Assembly: GCF_933208495.1 (NCBI RefSeq)
Contig: NZ_CAKOET010000007.1
Coordinates: 1-64,000, forward strand
DNA: 64,000 bases
Source: Convivina praedatoris
GTDB taxonomy: Bacteria > Bacillota > Bacilli > Lactobacillales > Lactobacillaceae
Direction of reading: 5' to 3'
The position numbers and the translations under genes were made by a program. The notes below the pieces were generated by a model. It was not told the DNA's origin. It worked only from the letters and a program-made list of their open reading frames with translations, and ran no database searches. Positions 54,865 through 63,482 of this stretch are shown here, one piece after another (positions within the stretch are counted from its first letter, which is position 1; each line of letters opens with the position of its first letter).

Positions 54865-54945
54865 ACTCTTTCAGGATACTATCATTCTATAGCTGTTGTC
54901 AACGTATTTACCCCAATTAAATGAGAAAAATTGAAACCGGTTCTA
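54865..54945 (-). promoter_or_regulatory. Sucrose phosphorylase promoter and operator-like palindrome
   Basis: A perfect TTGACA on the minus strand at 54895-54900 is followed 15 bases later by TAGTAT. About 30 bases upstream, 54932-54945 reads TGAAACCGGTTCTA, centred on the palindrome GAACCGGTTC and matching most of the catabolite-response-element / LacI-family operator consensus. Confidence 0.45.
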
Positions 54946-55422
54946 CTTATGGTAGGGTGAGCCAGCTTGGATCATAAAGGCCCGGTAAATTTGCTCAATT
55001 AAAACCAATCGCATCAGTTGATGGGGCAAAGTCAATTTCCCAAAACTTAAAAGCAAATCCGCCCTTTTTTTAATAGCTGGCGTTAAACCTAAGGATCCAC
55101 CAATAACAAAAGTTAAGGTACCATGCCCGGCCAACATGGCCTGGCCTAATTGTTTAGAAAACTGCTCAGAAGGTAATTGTTGACCCTCAATTGCTAAGAT
55201 AACCAAATAGTCGCGTGGACCAATTTTATCCTCAATCCGTTCCCCTTCAGTGGCAATAATTTGTTGATTTTCAGCTAAGCTGGCATTTTCAGGGGTTTTT
55301 TCATCCTTAACCTCAATTAATTCCAATTTAGCAAAACGACTCAAGCGCTTTTGGTACTCGGCCATCCCCTCCTTTAAATACTTTTCTTTTAATTTACCAA
55401 CCGTTATAATTTTAATCTTCAT
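54943..55422 (-). CDS. rlmH: 23S rRNA pseudouridine-1915 N3-methyltransferase
   Basis: A SPOUT methyltransferase acting on the intact ribosome, 159 residues: start [23 protein letters not shown], the SAM knot [18 protein letters not shown], and the C-terminal [23 protein letters not shown] precedes the ATG. In many Firmicutes it lies near the origin beside htrA, as here. Confidence 0.95.
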   Translation of the reverse strand: MKIKIITVGKLKEKYLKEGMAEYQKRLSRFAKLELIEVKDEKTPENASLAENQQIIATEGERIEDKIGPRDYLVILAIEGQQLPSEQFSKQLGQAMLAGHGTLTFVIGGSLGLTPAIKKRADLLLSFGKLTLPHQLMRLVLIEQIYRAFMIQAGSPYHK

Positions 55423-55485
55423 TTCCTAACCATTTTCTATTTTTATTCATTTTTTTAAGAGGAGATAATTGATTTTCCCGACTGT

Positions 55486-55688
55486 TTATCCACAGTTATC
55501 CACAAATACCTCACAACAAATTAACCCCTATAAACGCTATAATATCAGTGTTTTATATAAAAAAATAAAATTTGTTGTTGATTTTGTGGATAAAATCAAG
55601 TAATTGTGGATAACTTTTTCCACGGCCAAAATCCTTGGTTTAATCAATTTTATATTAATACTGACTAAGCTTTCCACAGTTATCCACA
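55486..55688. promoter_or_regulatory. Cluster of five perfect DnaA boxes in the rlmH-htrA gap
   Basis: TTATCCACA occurs perfectly at 55486-55494, 55496-55504 and 55680-55688 (plus) and at 55585-55593 and 55605-55613 (minus). A near match lies at 55670-55678. Between the outer groups lies a very AT-rich stretch (about 55545-55580). The 509-base gap (55423-55931) holds no ORF of note; the part from 55700 to 55910 is AT-rich without other visible structure. It resembles an origin-like or DnaA-titrating site. dnaA is not in the window. Confidence 0.7.
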
Positions 55689-55912
55689 ATTTTATCAACA
55701 TCTGTTGAAAAAGCGTTTATTCAGACCTGTTCATTCTACCTTATTCGGATTTTTTATTTATGAAAATTACTTAATCAGGCCTTATAAGCCAAAATATTTT
55801 TCTTATTGTCAATACTTCCAAAAAATATGAGTAAAAGACGAACAAACAATTTAAGTAACTGATTTAACAATTATGAGCACTTTATCAGACTAATTTAAAA
55901 TAAAACTATACC

Positions 55913-55940
55913 AAAAAAGCCAACCAACTGGTTAGCTTGC
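55913..55940 (-). terminator. Terminator of htrA
   Basis: The stem AGCTAACC/GGTTGGCT (one G-U pair) is followed on the minus strand by T6. It overlaps the htrA stop codon. Confidence 0.78.
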
Positions 55941-57065
55941 TAATTGCTGCGTTAATGTAATTGTAACGCTCTTTTTGGTATTCCCGTGATAATAGTCCAA
56001 CTTAATCTTATCCCCGACACTATGCTTATACAAAGCTTCACGTAGGTCAGCCAAAGTGTTTACCTTCTGACCATCCAAACCAACAACCACATCATATTGC
56101 TTCAAGCCAGCTTTGCTTGCACTACCACCATTATTAACTTTCATGATTACCACACCACCTGTTACACTGGTTGGAATCTTTAAAGTCTTTTGCTGTTCAT
56201 CCGCTGGTATTTGAGACAAATTAACCATTTCAATTCCTAGTGCAGGACGAGCTACCTTACCGTCTTTAGCCAACTTATTAACGATATCTACCACTTGATC
56301 AGCCGGAATGGCAAAACCCATCCCCTCCACGGATGTCCCATTGGTCGCCGTGGAAAGTTTCATCGAATTAATTCCAATTACCTGACCAGCTAAGTTAATC
56401 AAGGGTCCACCAGAATTACCAGGGTTGATTGCTGCATCGGTTTGAATAACAGTGGAACCGCCATTACCTTGGCCGTTTTCACTGCTGGTTTCTACTAGAC
56501 GTTTCGTTGCTGAAATAATACCTTCCGTGACAGAGGAAGCATACTGTGATCCTAAGGGTGAGCCGATGGCTAATACCTGTTGGCCGACCGAAATTTTATT
56601 TGAATCGCCAAATTCAGCAGTAGCGCTAATGGCACTGGCATCAACTTTTAAGACGGCCAAATCCGTTAAAGCATCCTTACCAACCAAAGTTGCCATAACC
56701 TTGTTACCACTATTGGTGATGACCTGAATTTTAGCAGCACCATCAATTACGTGATTATTAGTCACAATAAAAGCAGAGCCATCAGCCTTTTTATAGGCTA
56801 CGCCTGACCCTTCCGAAGCTTCCTGATATTGGCCATTAGCTTGCTTAAAATTCAACACCGAAACTACGGCATTAGCCACCTTATTATAGGCCGATGTCGC
56901 TGTGTCATTACTTGATAGTTTAGTTGTGTTTTCGGCTTTAATCCGAGCTGGGCTATTGCTATTTTGGATATTTTGATAAACTTCCTGGCCAACCAGGACG
57001 CCACCACCACCAACTAATCCAGCCACTGCGCCGATAACAATCACATTTGTTAGGTCTTTTTGCAT
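55932..57065 (-). CDS. htrA: Serine protease HtrA/DegP-like
   Basis: A surface quality-control protease, 377 residues: N-terminal membrane anchor (about 7-30), trypsin-like domain with His in TNNHVIDG, Asp in LTDLAVLKV and Ser in INPGNSGGPLIN, and one C-terminal PDZ domain (SKAGLKQYDVVVGLDGQKV). It degrades misfolded exported proteins. It follows the two-component genes by 57 bases and probably belongs to the same stress regulon. Confidence 0.95.
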   Translation of the reverse strand: MQKDLTNVIVIGAVAGLVGGGGVLVGQEVYQNIQNSNSPARIKAENTTKLSSNDTATSAYNKVANAVVSVLNFKQANGQYQEASEGSGVAYKKADGSAFIVTNNHVIDGAAKIQVITNSGNKVMATLVGKDALTDLAVLKVDASAISATAEFGDSNKISVGQQVLAIGSPLGSQYASSVTEGIISATKRLVETSSENGQGNGGSTVIQTDAAINPGNSGGPLINLAGQVIGINSMKLSTATNGTSVEGMGFAIPADQVVDIVNKLAKDGKVARPALGIEMVNLSQIPADEQQKTLKIPTSVTGGVVIMKVNNGGSASKAGLKQYDVVVGLDGQKVNTLADLREALYKHSVGDKIKLDYYHGNTKKSVTITLTQQLAS

Positions 57066-57122
57066 GCTACAAACTCCAATGAGATATTATCTTGATTTTA
57101 TTAATCTATTCTTAATTATATA

Positions 57123-58307
57123 TTAAAGCTTGACACTCTTCTCAGCTATCCGGACATTTTTTGATACCTGGGGAAGTTTAATTGAAAAAATTGTCCCTTC
57201 TCCCAAAGTTGATGCCACACTAATCTGCCCGTCCATTTGTTCCACTAAACTTTTCACCAAAGATAAGCCAATGCCACTGCCCAATTGCTTTTGCACAGCT
57301 GGTTCTGAGACACGAAAATACCGATCAAAAATATGGGGCAAATCCGTAGCTGCAATGCCCAATCCATGGTCTTGAATGACTAACCAACCCTGCCCTTGCT
57401 TAGCAAATACTTTTACTTTGATGGTACCGCCGGCTGGTGAATATTTAAGCGCATTTTGAAGGAGATTATCTACTACCTGCGTTAACTGCTGCGCATTCGC
57501 TTGAATCCATAAATCTCTTTGATCTAGCTGTCGAATTAATTGATGCGGTAAGTTCTGCTGGCTAATGACTGTTTGAAAGCGATCCAAGATAGAATTAACT
57601 AAACTGATCATATTAATCGCAGTCAATTTAACGGGTTCAACCTCGGAATTAGACAGCTCAGTTAACATGTCAGCCATCCGTTGGCTTTCTTGATAGGCCA
57701 CATTTACAAAGTGCTGTCTTGTTTGAGCATCATCGACTTGATTACTTTTAAGAGCGTCCAGATAAGCCTGCACACCCGTCAAAGGATTCCTTAACTCATG
57801 AACAACTGTTTTAATTTCTTCTGGTGTCTTTGGACTATCTAGAATAAAAATCACTTGGTGCTCATTTAAAGCGTAACTATATCCCTGCACTACTTGCTGA
57901 TTAGCCAATTGCCAAGTTAGGGGTGCCGGCTTAGTTTCAAGGGCTAGCCAATCTACTGCTAACGCTGCTGGCAATGGTTGCCCAACCTCAACCGGTTGCA
58001 AATCCTGCAGGGCCGTATTTGCATATAACACCACGCCAGTGTTATCAGTAATCACAACGCCCTCTGCTAGAAAATCAAAGGTATACTGTAAGGCTGGCAC
58101 TACTTCAAAACTTGAGAAACGTTTAGCAACAATAGTTAGAATCAATCCCCAGCTAAATAGGATCGCACCAACAACAATTAGGAAAAAACTTAGTAAATAA
58201 TTGGATCCATTAAGGCAAAAAAATCCGAGTACAGCTAAGAGAGCTCCCGCCACTAACTCGGATTCTATGACCAAACGGTCCCAATTTAATTGAAAAAATT
58301 TAACCAT
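57123..58307 (-). CDS. walK: Short sensor histidine kinase paired with WalR
   Basis: 394 residues: two adjacent membrane segments with hardly any external loop (about 17-60), a PAS-like domain (FDFLAEGVVITDNTGVVLYAN), the phosphoacceptor His in VVHELRNPLTG (about 170), then N, D-x-G and G-x-G boxes (NLLQNALKYSP, IQDHGLGI, GSGIGLSLV). Its place after walR and before htrA points to WalK (VicK). However, the large external domain of bacillar WalK and the HAMP domain are not seen; streptococcal kinases are similarly reduced. yycH, yycI and walJ are absent between it and htrA. Confidence 0.82.
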   Translation of the reverse strand: MVKFFQLNWDRLVIESELVAGALLAVLGFFCLNGSNYLLSFFLIVVGAILFSWGLILTIVAKRFSSFEVVPALQYTFDFLAEGVVITDNTGVVLYANTALQDLQPVEVGQPLPAALAVDWLALETKPAPLTWQLANQQVVQGYSYALNEHQVIFILDSPKTPEEIKTVVHELRNPLTGVQAYLDALKSNQVDDAQTRQHFVNVAYQESQRMADMLTELSNSEVEPVKLTAINMISLVNSILDRFQTVISQQNLPHQLIRQLDQRDLWIQANAQQLTQVVDNLLQNALKYSPAGGTIKVKVFAKQGQGWLVIQDHGLGIAATDLPHIFDRYFRVSEPAVQKQLGSGIGLSLVKSLVEQMDGQISVASTLGEGTIFSIKLPQVSKNVRIAEKSVKL

Positions 58308-58337
58308 CTTTTGCTCTTTTCAGACAAGCTGTCGTGA

Positions 58338-59054
58338 TTATTGTGGAGATTCGCCACCAGCCCTAAGGTAATAACCAACCCCACGACGGGTTGCCAGCCA
58401 CGCTGGATGACTAGGATTATCTTCGATTTTTTCCCGTAAACGACGAACAGTCACATCCACCGTACGCACATCACCAAAATAATCATAGCCCCAAACCTGT
58501 TGTAATAAGTGTTCGCGGGTCATCACTTGCCCAGGATGTTGTGCTAAATAGGATAGCAGTTCAAATTCTCGATGAGTTAACTCAATATCAGTCCCTTTTT
58601 TAGAAACCATATAGGCTTGCGAATGAATCGTTAAATCGCCCAGGATAATATCTTCAACACCCATATTCGGTTCTTCGGCATTTTGAACGGCTACCTTACG
58701 GCTTCGGAGATTAGCTTTGACACGGGCCACTAATTCTCGATTGGAAAACGGCTTGGTAACATAGTCATCAGCCCCCATCTCAAGACCCAAAACCTTATCG
58801 ATTTCGCTGTCTTTAGCAGTCACCATAATGATGGGTATATCGCTTTTAGAGCGAATTTGCCGTAAAACCTCAATACCATCGACTTCTGGTAGCATTTGGT
58901 CTAACAGCACTAAATCAGGACTTTCTTCCTCATATAGGTCCAAAGCCTGCTGCCCATCGGCGGCAGTAATCACCTCATAACCTTCTTTAGTCAAATTAAA
59001 TTTAATTATGTCCGAAATCGGTTTTTCGTCGTCGACAACCAAAATTTTATGCAT
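58338..59054 (-). CDS. walR: Response regulator WalR (VicR)
   Basis: An OmpR-family regulator of cell-wall metabolism, usually essential in Firmicutes. It has 238 residues: receiver domain with the acidic pair DDE, phosphoacceptor Asp in [12 protein letters not shown] (about 53), Lys in [10 protein letters not shown], and a winged-helix domain ([25 protein letters not shown]). The N-terminal [20 protein letters not shown] is highly typical of WalR. It is 30 bases upstream of the kinase gene, with GGGGG 6 bases before the ATG. Confidence 0.93.
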   Translation of the reverse strand: MHKILVVDDEKPISDIIKFNLTKEGYEVITAADGQQALDLYEEESPDLVLLDQMLPEVDGIEVLRQIRSKSDIPIIMVTAKDSEIDKVLGLEMGADDYVTKPFSNRELVARVKANLRSRKVAVQNAEEPNMGVEDIILGDLTIHSQAYMVSKKGTDIELTHREFELLSYLAQHPGQVMTREHLLQQVWGYDYFGDVRTVDVTVRRLREKIEDNPSHPAWLATRRGVGYYLRAGGESPQ

Positions 59055-59123
59055 TATTGGCCCCCATCTCCCTAATCATTCACTGGCAATTATAACATAT
59101 CTCACTAGTTATCCACTTCTACA

Positions 59124-59150
59124 AAAAAAGCCCCTGCACAGGAGCTTCAC
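59124..59150 (-). terminator. Terminator of prs
   Basis: The stem AGCTCCTG/CAGGGGCT (one G-U pair) is followed on the minus strand by T8. Confidence 0.82.
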
Positions 59151-59177
59151 TGTATTTTAAATTTATCAAGTGTTGGA

Positions 59178-60158
59178 TTATTGATTACGTCGACGGAAAC
59201 GACGTTTAAACATTGGGCTAATTGCTTCATTGCGACTAACACGACGAATAGCTTCACCAATCAATTCGCCAACCGAAACAACTTCAAGTTTATCGAAGGT
59301 TTTATCCTCTGGTAGGTTAATGGAGTCAGTCACAATTACCTTAGTAAACACTGAATTTTGTAACTTTTCGACTGCTTCACCAGAAAAGACCGCATGCGAA
59401 GCAACTACATAAACATCCTTAGCCCCATGATCCATTACTAGCTGGGCCCCTTGTGTGATTGTACCAGCAGTATCGATAATATCATCAATCATGATTGCTG
59501 TTTTACCAGCAACATCACCGACAATGCTACCAACTTCAGCAACATTAGGCTTAGGTCGCCGCTTATCAATGACTGCCACCGGTGCATCCAATCCTAGCAT
59601 ATTGTTTAGATTACGAGCTCTAACCATCCCACCGTGATCCGGTGAAACTACGACTGCGTTTTCTTTATCAGCAATACCAGCTTCAATTAAGTAATCAGCC
59701 AGGAGCGGAGCACCCTGCAAATGATCCATTGGTAAGTCAAAAAAACCTTGAATTTGAGCAGCGTGTAAATCAAGTGCCATCACCCTTGTGGCACCAGCAC
59801 GTTCAATCATATTGGCGACCAGCTTAGCTGTAATTGGTTCGCGGGAACGCGCTTTACGATCCTGACGAGCATAACCATAATATGGTAATACCACATTAAT
59901 TTGGTCAGCACTAGCCCGACGTAAGGCATCCACCATAATTAACAGTTCCATCAAATTATCATTGACCGGTGCAGCAGTAGATTGAATGACGAAAACGTCA
60001 GCCCCTCGCACGCTTTCCTCAATGTTAATCTGTACTTCTCCGTCCGCAAAACGATTCACCGAAATTTCACTCAACGGCACCCCAACTTCTTCAGCAATTT
60101 TATCAGCTAAAGGCTGGTTAGAACTAAGCGAAAATAACTTCAAATTTGATTTGGACAT
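59178..60158 (-). CDS. prs: Ribose-phosphate pyrophosphokinase
   Basis: Makes phosphoribosyl pyrophosphate from ribose 5-phosphate and ATP for nucleotide, His and Trp synthesis. It has 326 residues: [44 protein letters not shown], and the PRPP loop [11 protein letters not shown]. Full length with a basic C-terminal tail ([11 protein letters not shown]). Monocistronic. Confidence 0.95.
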   Translation of the reverse strand: MSKSNLKLFSLSSNQPLADKIAEEVGVPLSEISVNRFADGEVQINIEESVRGADVFVIQSTAAPVNDNLMELLIMVDALRRASADQINVVLPYYGYARQDRKARSREPITAKLVANMIERAGATRVMALDLHAAQIQGFFDLPMDHLQGAPLLADYLIEAGIADKENAVVVSPDHGGMVRARNLNNMLGLDAPVAVIDKRRPKPNVAEVGSIVGDVAGKTAIMIDDIIDTAGTITQGAQLVMDHGAKDVYVVASHAVFSGEAVEKLQNSVFTKVIVTDSINLPEDKTFDKLEVVSVGELIGEAIRRVSRNEAISPMFKRRFRRRNQ

Positions 60159-60249
60159 ACATAACCCCGTCGTATTATTTTAACCGTTGCATTTACATTA
60201 GTCATTATAACAATAATTGCTTTTGATTAGCCACTCAATCCGGGCGGTA

Positions 60250-61893
60250 TTAATCAATGGTTACCATCAGGGTTCGTTCCCCAGCAATTCGAATGTTATC
60301 GTGATCAATATAGACAACGGTTTTACCTAATTCTTGATGCAGGTAACGCATTAAACTAACAATGATTTCTTTTGTTTCGGTATCCAAGTCAGACGTAATT
60401 TCATCGAAGAAATAGAAGTCACAATCACTAATAAGCGCGCGAGCAATCGCAATTCGCTGACGTTGTCCACCGGAAAAATTATCACCATTCTCGGCAACAG
60501 CACTATCCAATCCTTCTGGTAGTTGTAGCACAAAGTCATCCATTTTAACTTTGCGTAGCGCTGACCATATTTCATCATCTTTAACGGTATTAGGATTATC
60601 AAACCCCAGCAAAAGATTTTCACGAATACTTCCCGGCAACAAAGAACTATTTTGATCCACATAAGCTAAATGTTTTCGGAAAGTAAAAATATTAACATCT
60701 TTTCGATTAAACCCATTGATGTAAAAATCACCTTCATCAAGATCATACATACCCGATAAAATCTTTAAAATGGTTGATTTTCCACTTCCATTCTTACCCT
60801 TTAAGCGAATTAATTCATTTTGCCCAATGGCTAGATGTGGAATATAAATTGAATGACCACCAGGATAACGGAAGCTCCCTTCTTGAATCGCTACCTGTTC
60901 AAGTTGCTTAATTTTACGCTGACTAGGTGTGGCTTTTTCAACCGGCATGCTAAACAACCGCTCCAAATTCTTTACCACACCAGTAACTTTGGCAATATTC
61001 GTGTACTGTCCAGCAATACTAGTAATAGGGGCAATCAACTGAAAAGTAAACATGACATATGAAACAAGGGCCCCCACCGTCATGGATTTTTGAGTAACCG
61101 CTAAACCACCCAAACCAATAATGCCAAGTAGAGACACCATCATAATCACGTTAATCAAAGGATTTAACACCGCAATCAATTTTAATTGCTTTTGAACCAC
61201 TCGATAGATTTTACGAAAAACATGATTACCTAATTCGGTCACCTTTTCTTCAGCACCGTAGGACTTCACGACCAAATCAGACTGCAAAATACTGATTGCT
61301 AATTGATTAGCATCAGCGGTTAATTGTTGTGTTTCCGTAAAATATTTAGAAATTTTTCTAGATATCAAAGCAATCAAAAATCCCAAAATTGGAATAGTTA
61401 CCATCAAGGTCAAGGTTAATTTAAAGTTTAAAACCAACAACATGACAAAGGACCCGATAATAGTAATTGTCCCTGTTAATAGTTGAGGCAATGAACTAGA
61501 AAGCACTTCAGAGATTAAATTCGTATCATTGACTAGGCGGCTAGCCAAAACCCCAGACGACTGTTCGTTTAACTTCAAATATGAAAAATAATTATAACGA
61601 CTCCACAGTCCTTGGCGAATATGCATGACAGCTGAGGCAGCCAAATCCCCTAGAGTATAATAAGAAATAACGCCAGAAACTAAATCAAAGAGCAATAAAG
61701 CAATGGGAAAGATAATGGCCTGAGCTTGCATACCCTTACCCAAAAAGCCGTTTACTAGTGATTGCAAACTGTAACTAAAAAGCAGGGCGTTCACTGCTGA
61801 GAAAATCGTTAAAAAAAGAGCGAAATACAGCCGTTTAAAGTTTAAATCGGCATATTTCTTTATAAAAGTATATAATCCAGTTTCTGTTTTCAT
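60250..61893 (-). CDS. ABC exporter (membrane and ATPase domains fused)
   Basis: 547 residues: six membrane segments (about 20-310) of the exporter type I fold, then one ATPase domain with Walker A GKNGSGKST, Q-loop YVDQNS, signature FSGGQRQRIAIARAL and Walker B YFFDEITSDLD. There is no N-terminal C39 peptidase domain. It forms a homodimer or pairs with another subunit. Substrate unknown; two tandem small-peptide genes directly upstream on the same strand make peptide export plausible. The ribosome binding site is weak, and a 20-codon ORF lies in its leader. Confidence 0.9.
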   Translation of the reverse strand: MKTETGLYTFIKKYADLNFKRLYFALFLTIFSAVNALLFSYSLQSLVNGFLGKGMQAQAIIFPIALLLFDLVSGVISYYTLGDLAASAVMHIRQGLWSRYNYFSYLKLNEQSSGVLASRLVNDTNLISEVLSSSLPQLLTGTITIIGSFVMLLVLNFKLTLTLMVTIPILGFLIALISRKISKYFTETQQLTADANQLAISILQSDLVVKSYGAEEKVTELGNHVFRKIYRVVQKQLKLIAVLNPLINVIMMVSLLGIIGLGGLAVTQKSMTVGALVSYVMFTFQLIAPITSIAGQYTNIAKVTGVVKNLERLFSMPVEKATPSQRKIKQLEQVAIQEGSFRYPGGHSIYIPHLAIGQNELIRLKGKNGSGKSTILKILSGMYDLDEGDFYINGFNRKDVNIFTFRKHLAYVDQNSSLLPGSIRENLLLGFDNPNTVKDDEIWSALRKVKMDDFVLQLPEGLDSAVAENGDNFSGGQRQRIAIARALISDCDFYFFDEITSDLDTETKEIIVSLMRYLHQELGKTVVYIDHDNIRIAGERTLMVTID

Positions 61894-61925
61894 AAATATT
61901 CACGTTATCCACATTAATTAGGTCT

Positions 61926-61988
61926 TTATTGAAGTTCGATGCCCAAAAAGAGAATCGAGCCTGCTGATACACCTGTTAAGTTTAACAT
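61926..61988 (-). CDS. Possible 20-residue leader peptide before the ABC exporter
   Basis: An ORF encoding MLNLTGVSAGSILFLGIELQ, with GAGGA 8 bases before the ATG, ending 33 bases upstream of the exporter start. A perfect DnaA-box sequence (61905-61913) lies between. It could be a short hydrophobic signal peptide, a regulatory leader or a chance ORF. Confidence 0.35.
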   Translation of the reverse strand: MLNLTGVSAGSILFLGIELQ

Positions 61989-62065
61989 AAAGACATTCCT
62001 CAAATAAGAATAAAAAATCGTACTGATAGATACAGTTTGCCAACCATTCCGCTTACAATAGACAA

Positions 62066-62099
62066 CAAAAAAGAGAGCTCACCGAGGTGTCTCTCTTTC
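62066..62099 (-). terminator. Terminator after peptide gene copy 1
   Basis: AAAGAGAG/CTCTCTTT stem with an inner CACC/GGTG pair, followed on the minus strand by T6. It separates the peptide transcript from the exporter gene. Confidence 0.82.
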
Positions 62100-62134
62100 T
62101 CATTTATGTGGTTTATTACAAACCTACACTTATC

Positions 62135-62257
62135 TTACTTACCGAACAAACGCAAGAAGAAAGCAAAAACGTTAGCCAATGGGCTGTTGTTTGAGTTGCT
62201 TGTGTGTGTAGTGTTTGATGAACCAGGCAAGATGTGCCAGAAATCCAATGAGAACAT
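62135..62257 (-). CDS. 40-residue peptide, copy 1
   Basis: An ORF encoding a 40-residue peptide: hydrophobic start MFSLDFWHILPG, a Ser/Asn/Thr-rich middle (13-25) and a hydrophobic, cationic end PLANVFAFFLRLFGK. It contains no Cys and no double-Gly leader. AAGGAG lies 9 bases before the ATG, an extended -10 box (TGGTATAAT, 62291-62299) upstream and its own terminator follows. The coding sequence differs from copy 2 at only 2 of 123 bases. A longer frame over the same DNA (62116-62322) lacks a ribosome binding site. A secreted or membrane-active peptide is inference. Confidence 0.72.
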   Translation of the reverse strand: MFSLDFWHILPGSSNTTHTSNSNNSPLANVFAFFLRLFGK

Positions 62258-62319
62258 GTGCAATAGCTCCTTCCTCTAAAGTATGTACAAATTATACCAT
62301 TTTTATTTGAAATTCTAAA

Positions 62320-62346
62320 CAAAAAAAGAATATCTTTCGATATTCT
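62320..62346 (-). terminator. Terminator after peptide gene copy 2
   Basis: GAATATC/GATATTC stem with GAAA loop, followed on the minus strand by T7. Confidence 0.85.
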
Positions 62347-62385
62347 CCTAGAATAATTAGTAATTAAACTAATTATTTTATTTTT

Positions 62386-62508
62386 TTACTTACCAAACAA
62401 ACGCAAGATGAAAGCAAAAACGTTAGCCAATGGGCTGTTGTTTGAGTTGCTTGTGTGTGTAGTGTTTGATGAACCAGGCAAGATGTGCCAGAAATCCAAT
62501 GAGAACAT
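62386..62508 (-). CDS. 40-residue peptide, copy 2
   Basis: The near-identical tandem copy, with Ile instead of Phe at position 34 and one silent change. GGAG lies 9-10 bases before the ATG. A strong promoter precedes it: TTGACA (62564-62569) and TAAAAT (62541-62546), 17 bases apart. It has its own terminator. The pair is spaced 251 bases start to start. Conservation of the peptide and of the ribosome binding site, while the spacers have diverged, argues that the peptide is the selected product. Confidence 0.74.
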   Translation of the reverse strand: MFSLDFWHILPGSSNTTHTSNSNNSPLANVFAFILRLFGK

Positions 62509-62540
62509 GTGTATAGCTCCTTTCCTTATAAGATACATTA

Positions 62541-62569
62541 ATTTTATATAAAATAACAAAACATGTCAA
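62541..62569 (-). promoter_or_regulatory. Promoter of peptide gene copy 2
   Basis: Perfect TTGACA (62564-62569), 17-base spacer, TAAAAT (62541-62546) on the minus strand. Confidence 0.75.
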
Positions 62570-62593
62570 GTATAGGAATGTTATAAGTTTATT

Positions 62594-63412
62594 TTATTTT
62601 ACTAAAACGTACTTTTGAATGGCATGCGCTACACCGTCATGATTATTATCCAAACTTTGAACTTGCGCAATTTTTTTAACTGGATCAATCGCATTGCCCA
62701 TGGCAACCCCAATACCAGCAGCTTTAATCATTGATAAATCATTTTCCTGATCACCAATTGCCATCGTTTCTTGGGGGTCAACCTTAAGATATTTGGCCAA
62801 AGCTAACAAAGCATTTCCTTTAGAAGCCCTTTGGTTCATAAACTCTAAATTGTGAGCAGTCGAACGAACTACTTCCATTTTATCCTGAATATCCGCTGGA
62901 ACCTTAGCCTGTAAGTCATTTAATTTATCGGCTTCAGCCATGGCAATCAACTTAATGAAATCAATTCCAGCGAGTTCATCTGCATGATCATGAACATGAA
63001 GTGGTAAATGGACTAAGTTATTTTCATAACTTGCCCAGTAATCAATCAAATGATTAGTGGTATAGGCTTGATCCATAGCTTCGACTTGTAGGTAAGCCCC
63101 TTCTTGCACCATAAATTCGTTAACTTCTTTGAAATCAGCCAAAGTTAAGGTGTTACGATGGATAATTTGTTGTCCATCAGCAGTCGCCATTAGGCCCCCA
63201 TTATGGGTAATTACAAATTGAGCAGCCTGATCTAGTTTTAAGGCCTTTAAAATGTCTTTTACACCGCTAATAGGGCGTCCTGTGGTAATAACAACTTTAA
63301 CCCCTTGAGCCACAGCATCATCAACTGCTTGAGCAACCGCCGGTGTAATTTCTCTTTGATCATTTAATAAAGTACCATCAATATCAATTGCAACAATTTT
63401 GATATCAGCCAT
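62594..63412 (-). CDS. Cof-type HAD phosphatase
   Basis: A cytoplasmic sugar-phosphate or nucleotide phosphatase of the Cof/YidA group, 272 residues: motif I DIDGTLLND, motif II TTGRP, a C2 cap domain, and motifs III/IV in SKGNALLALAKYL and AIGDQENDLSMI. The frame extends to 63622, but ATG 63412 with GAGGAG 7 bases upstream and the family start is correct. It lies downstream of the phosphoketolase gene behind a terminator. Substrate not predictable. Confidence 0.9.
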   Translation of the reverse strand: MADIKIVAIDIDGTLLNDQREITPAVAQAVDDAVAQGVKVVITTGRPISGVKDILKALKLDQAAQFVITHNGGLMATADGQQIIHRNTLTLADFKEVNEFMVQEGAYLQVEAMDQAYTTNHLIDYWASYENNLVHLPLHVHDHADELAGIDFIKLIAMAEADKLNDLQAKVPADIQDKMEVVRSTAHNLEFMNQRASKGNALLALAKYLKVDPQETMAIGDQENDLSMIKAAGIGVAMGNAIDPVKKIAQVQSLDNNHDGVAHAIQKYVLVK

Positions 63413-63437
63413 TTTATTTCTCCTCTTAATTTTTGAG

Positions 63438-63470
63438 ACAAAAAAAGGATTGGTAGAACCAATCCTTTTT
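63438..63470 (-). terminator. Terminator of the phosphoketolase gene
   Basis: AAAGGATTGGTT/AACCAATCCTTT stem followed on the minus strand by T7. Confidence 0.88.
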
Positions 63471-63482
63471 GACCCATTAATA

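Larger units (their letters stand above)
62132..62520. repeat. Tandem duplication of a small-peptide gene
   Basis: 62132-62273 and 62383-62524 align over the whole coding region with two substitutions, and into the ribosome binding site with one small indel. Promoters and terminators outside are different in sequence. Confidence 0.88.

Noticed and set aside
55486-55688. The chromosomal replication origin itself
   Set aside because: Not claimed: dnaA and dnaN are not present, and gene direction does not switch here. Kept only as a DnaA-box cluster.
62116-62322. 68-codon minus-strand frame over peptide gene copy 1
   Set aside because: It has no ribosome binding site, starts before the mapped -10 box, and is not preserved as an equivalent frame at copy 2; the 40-residue frame is shared by both copies.
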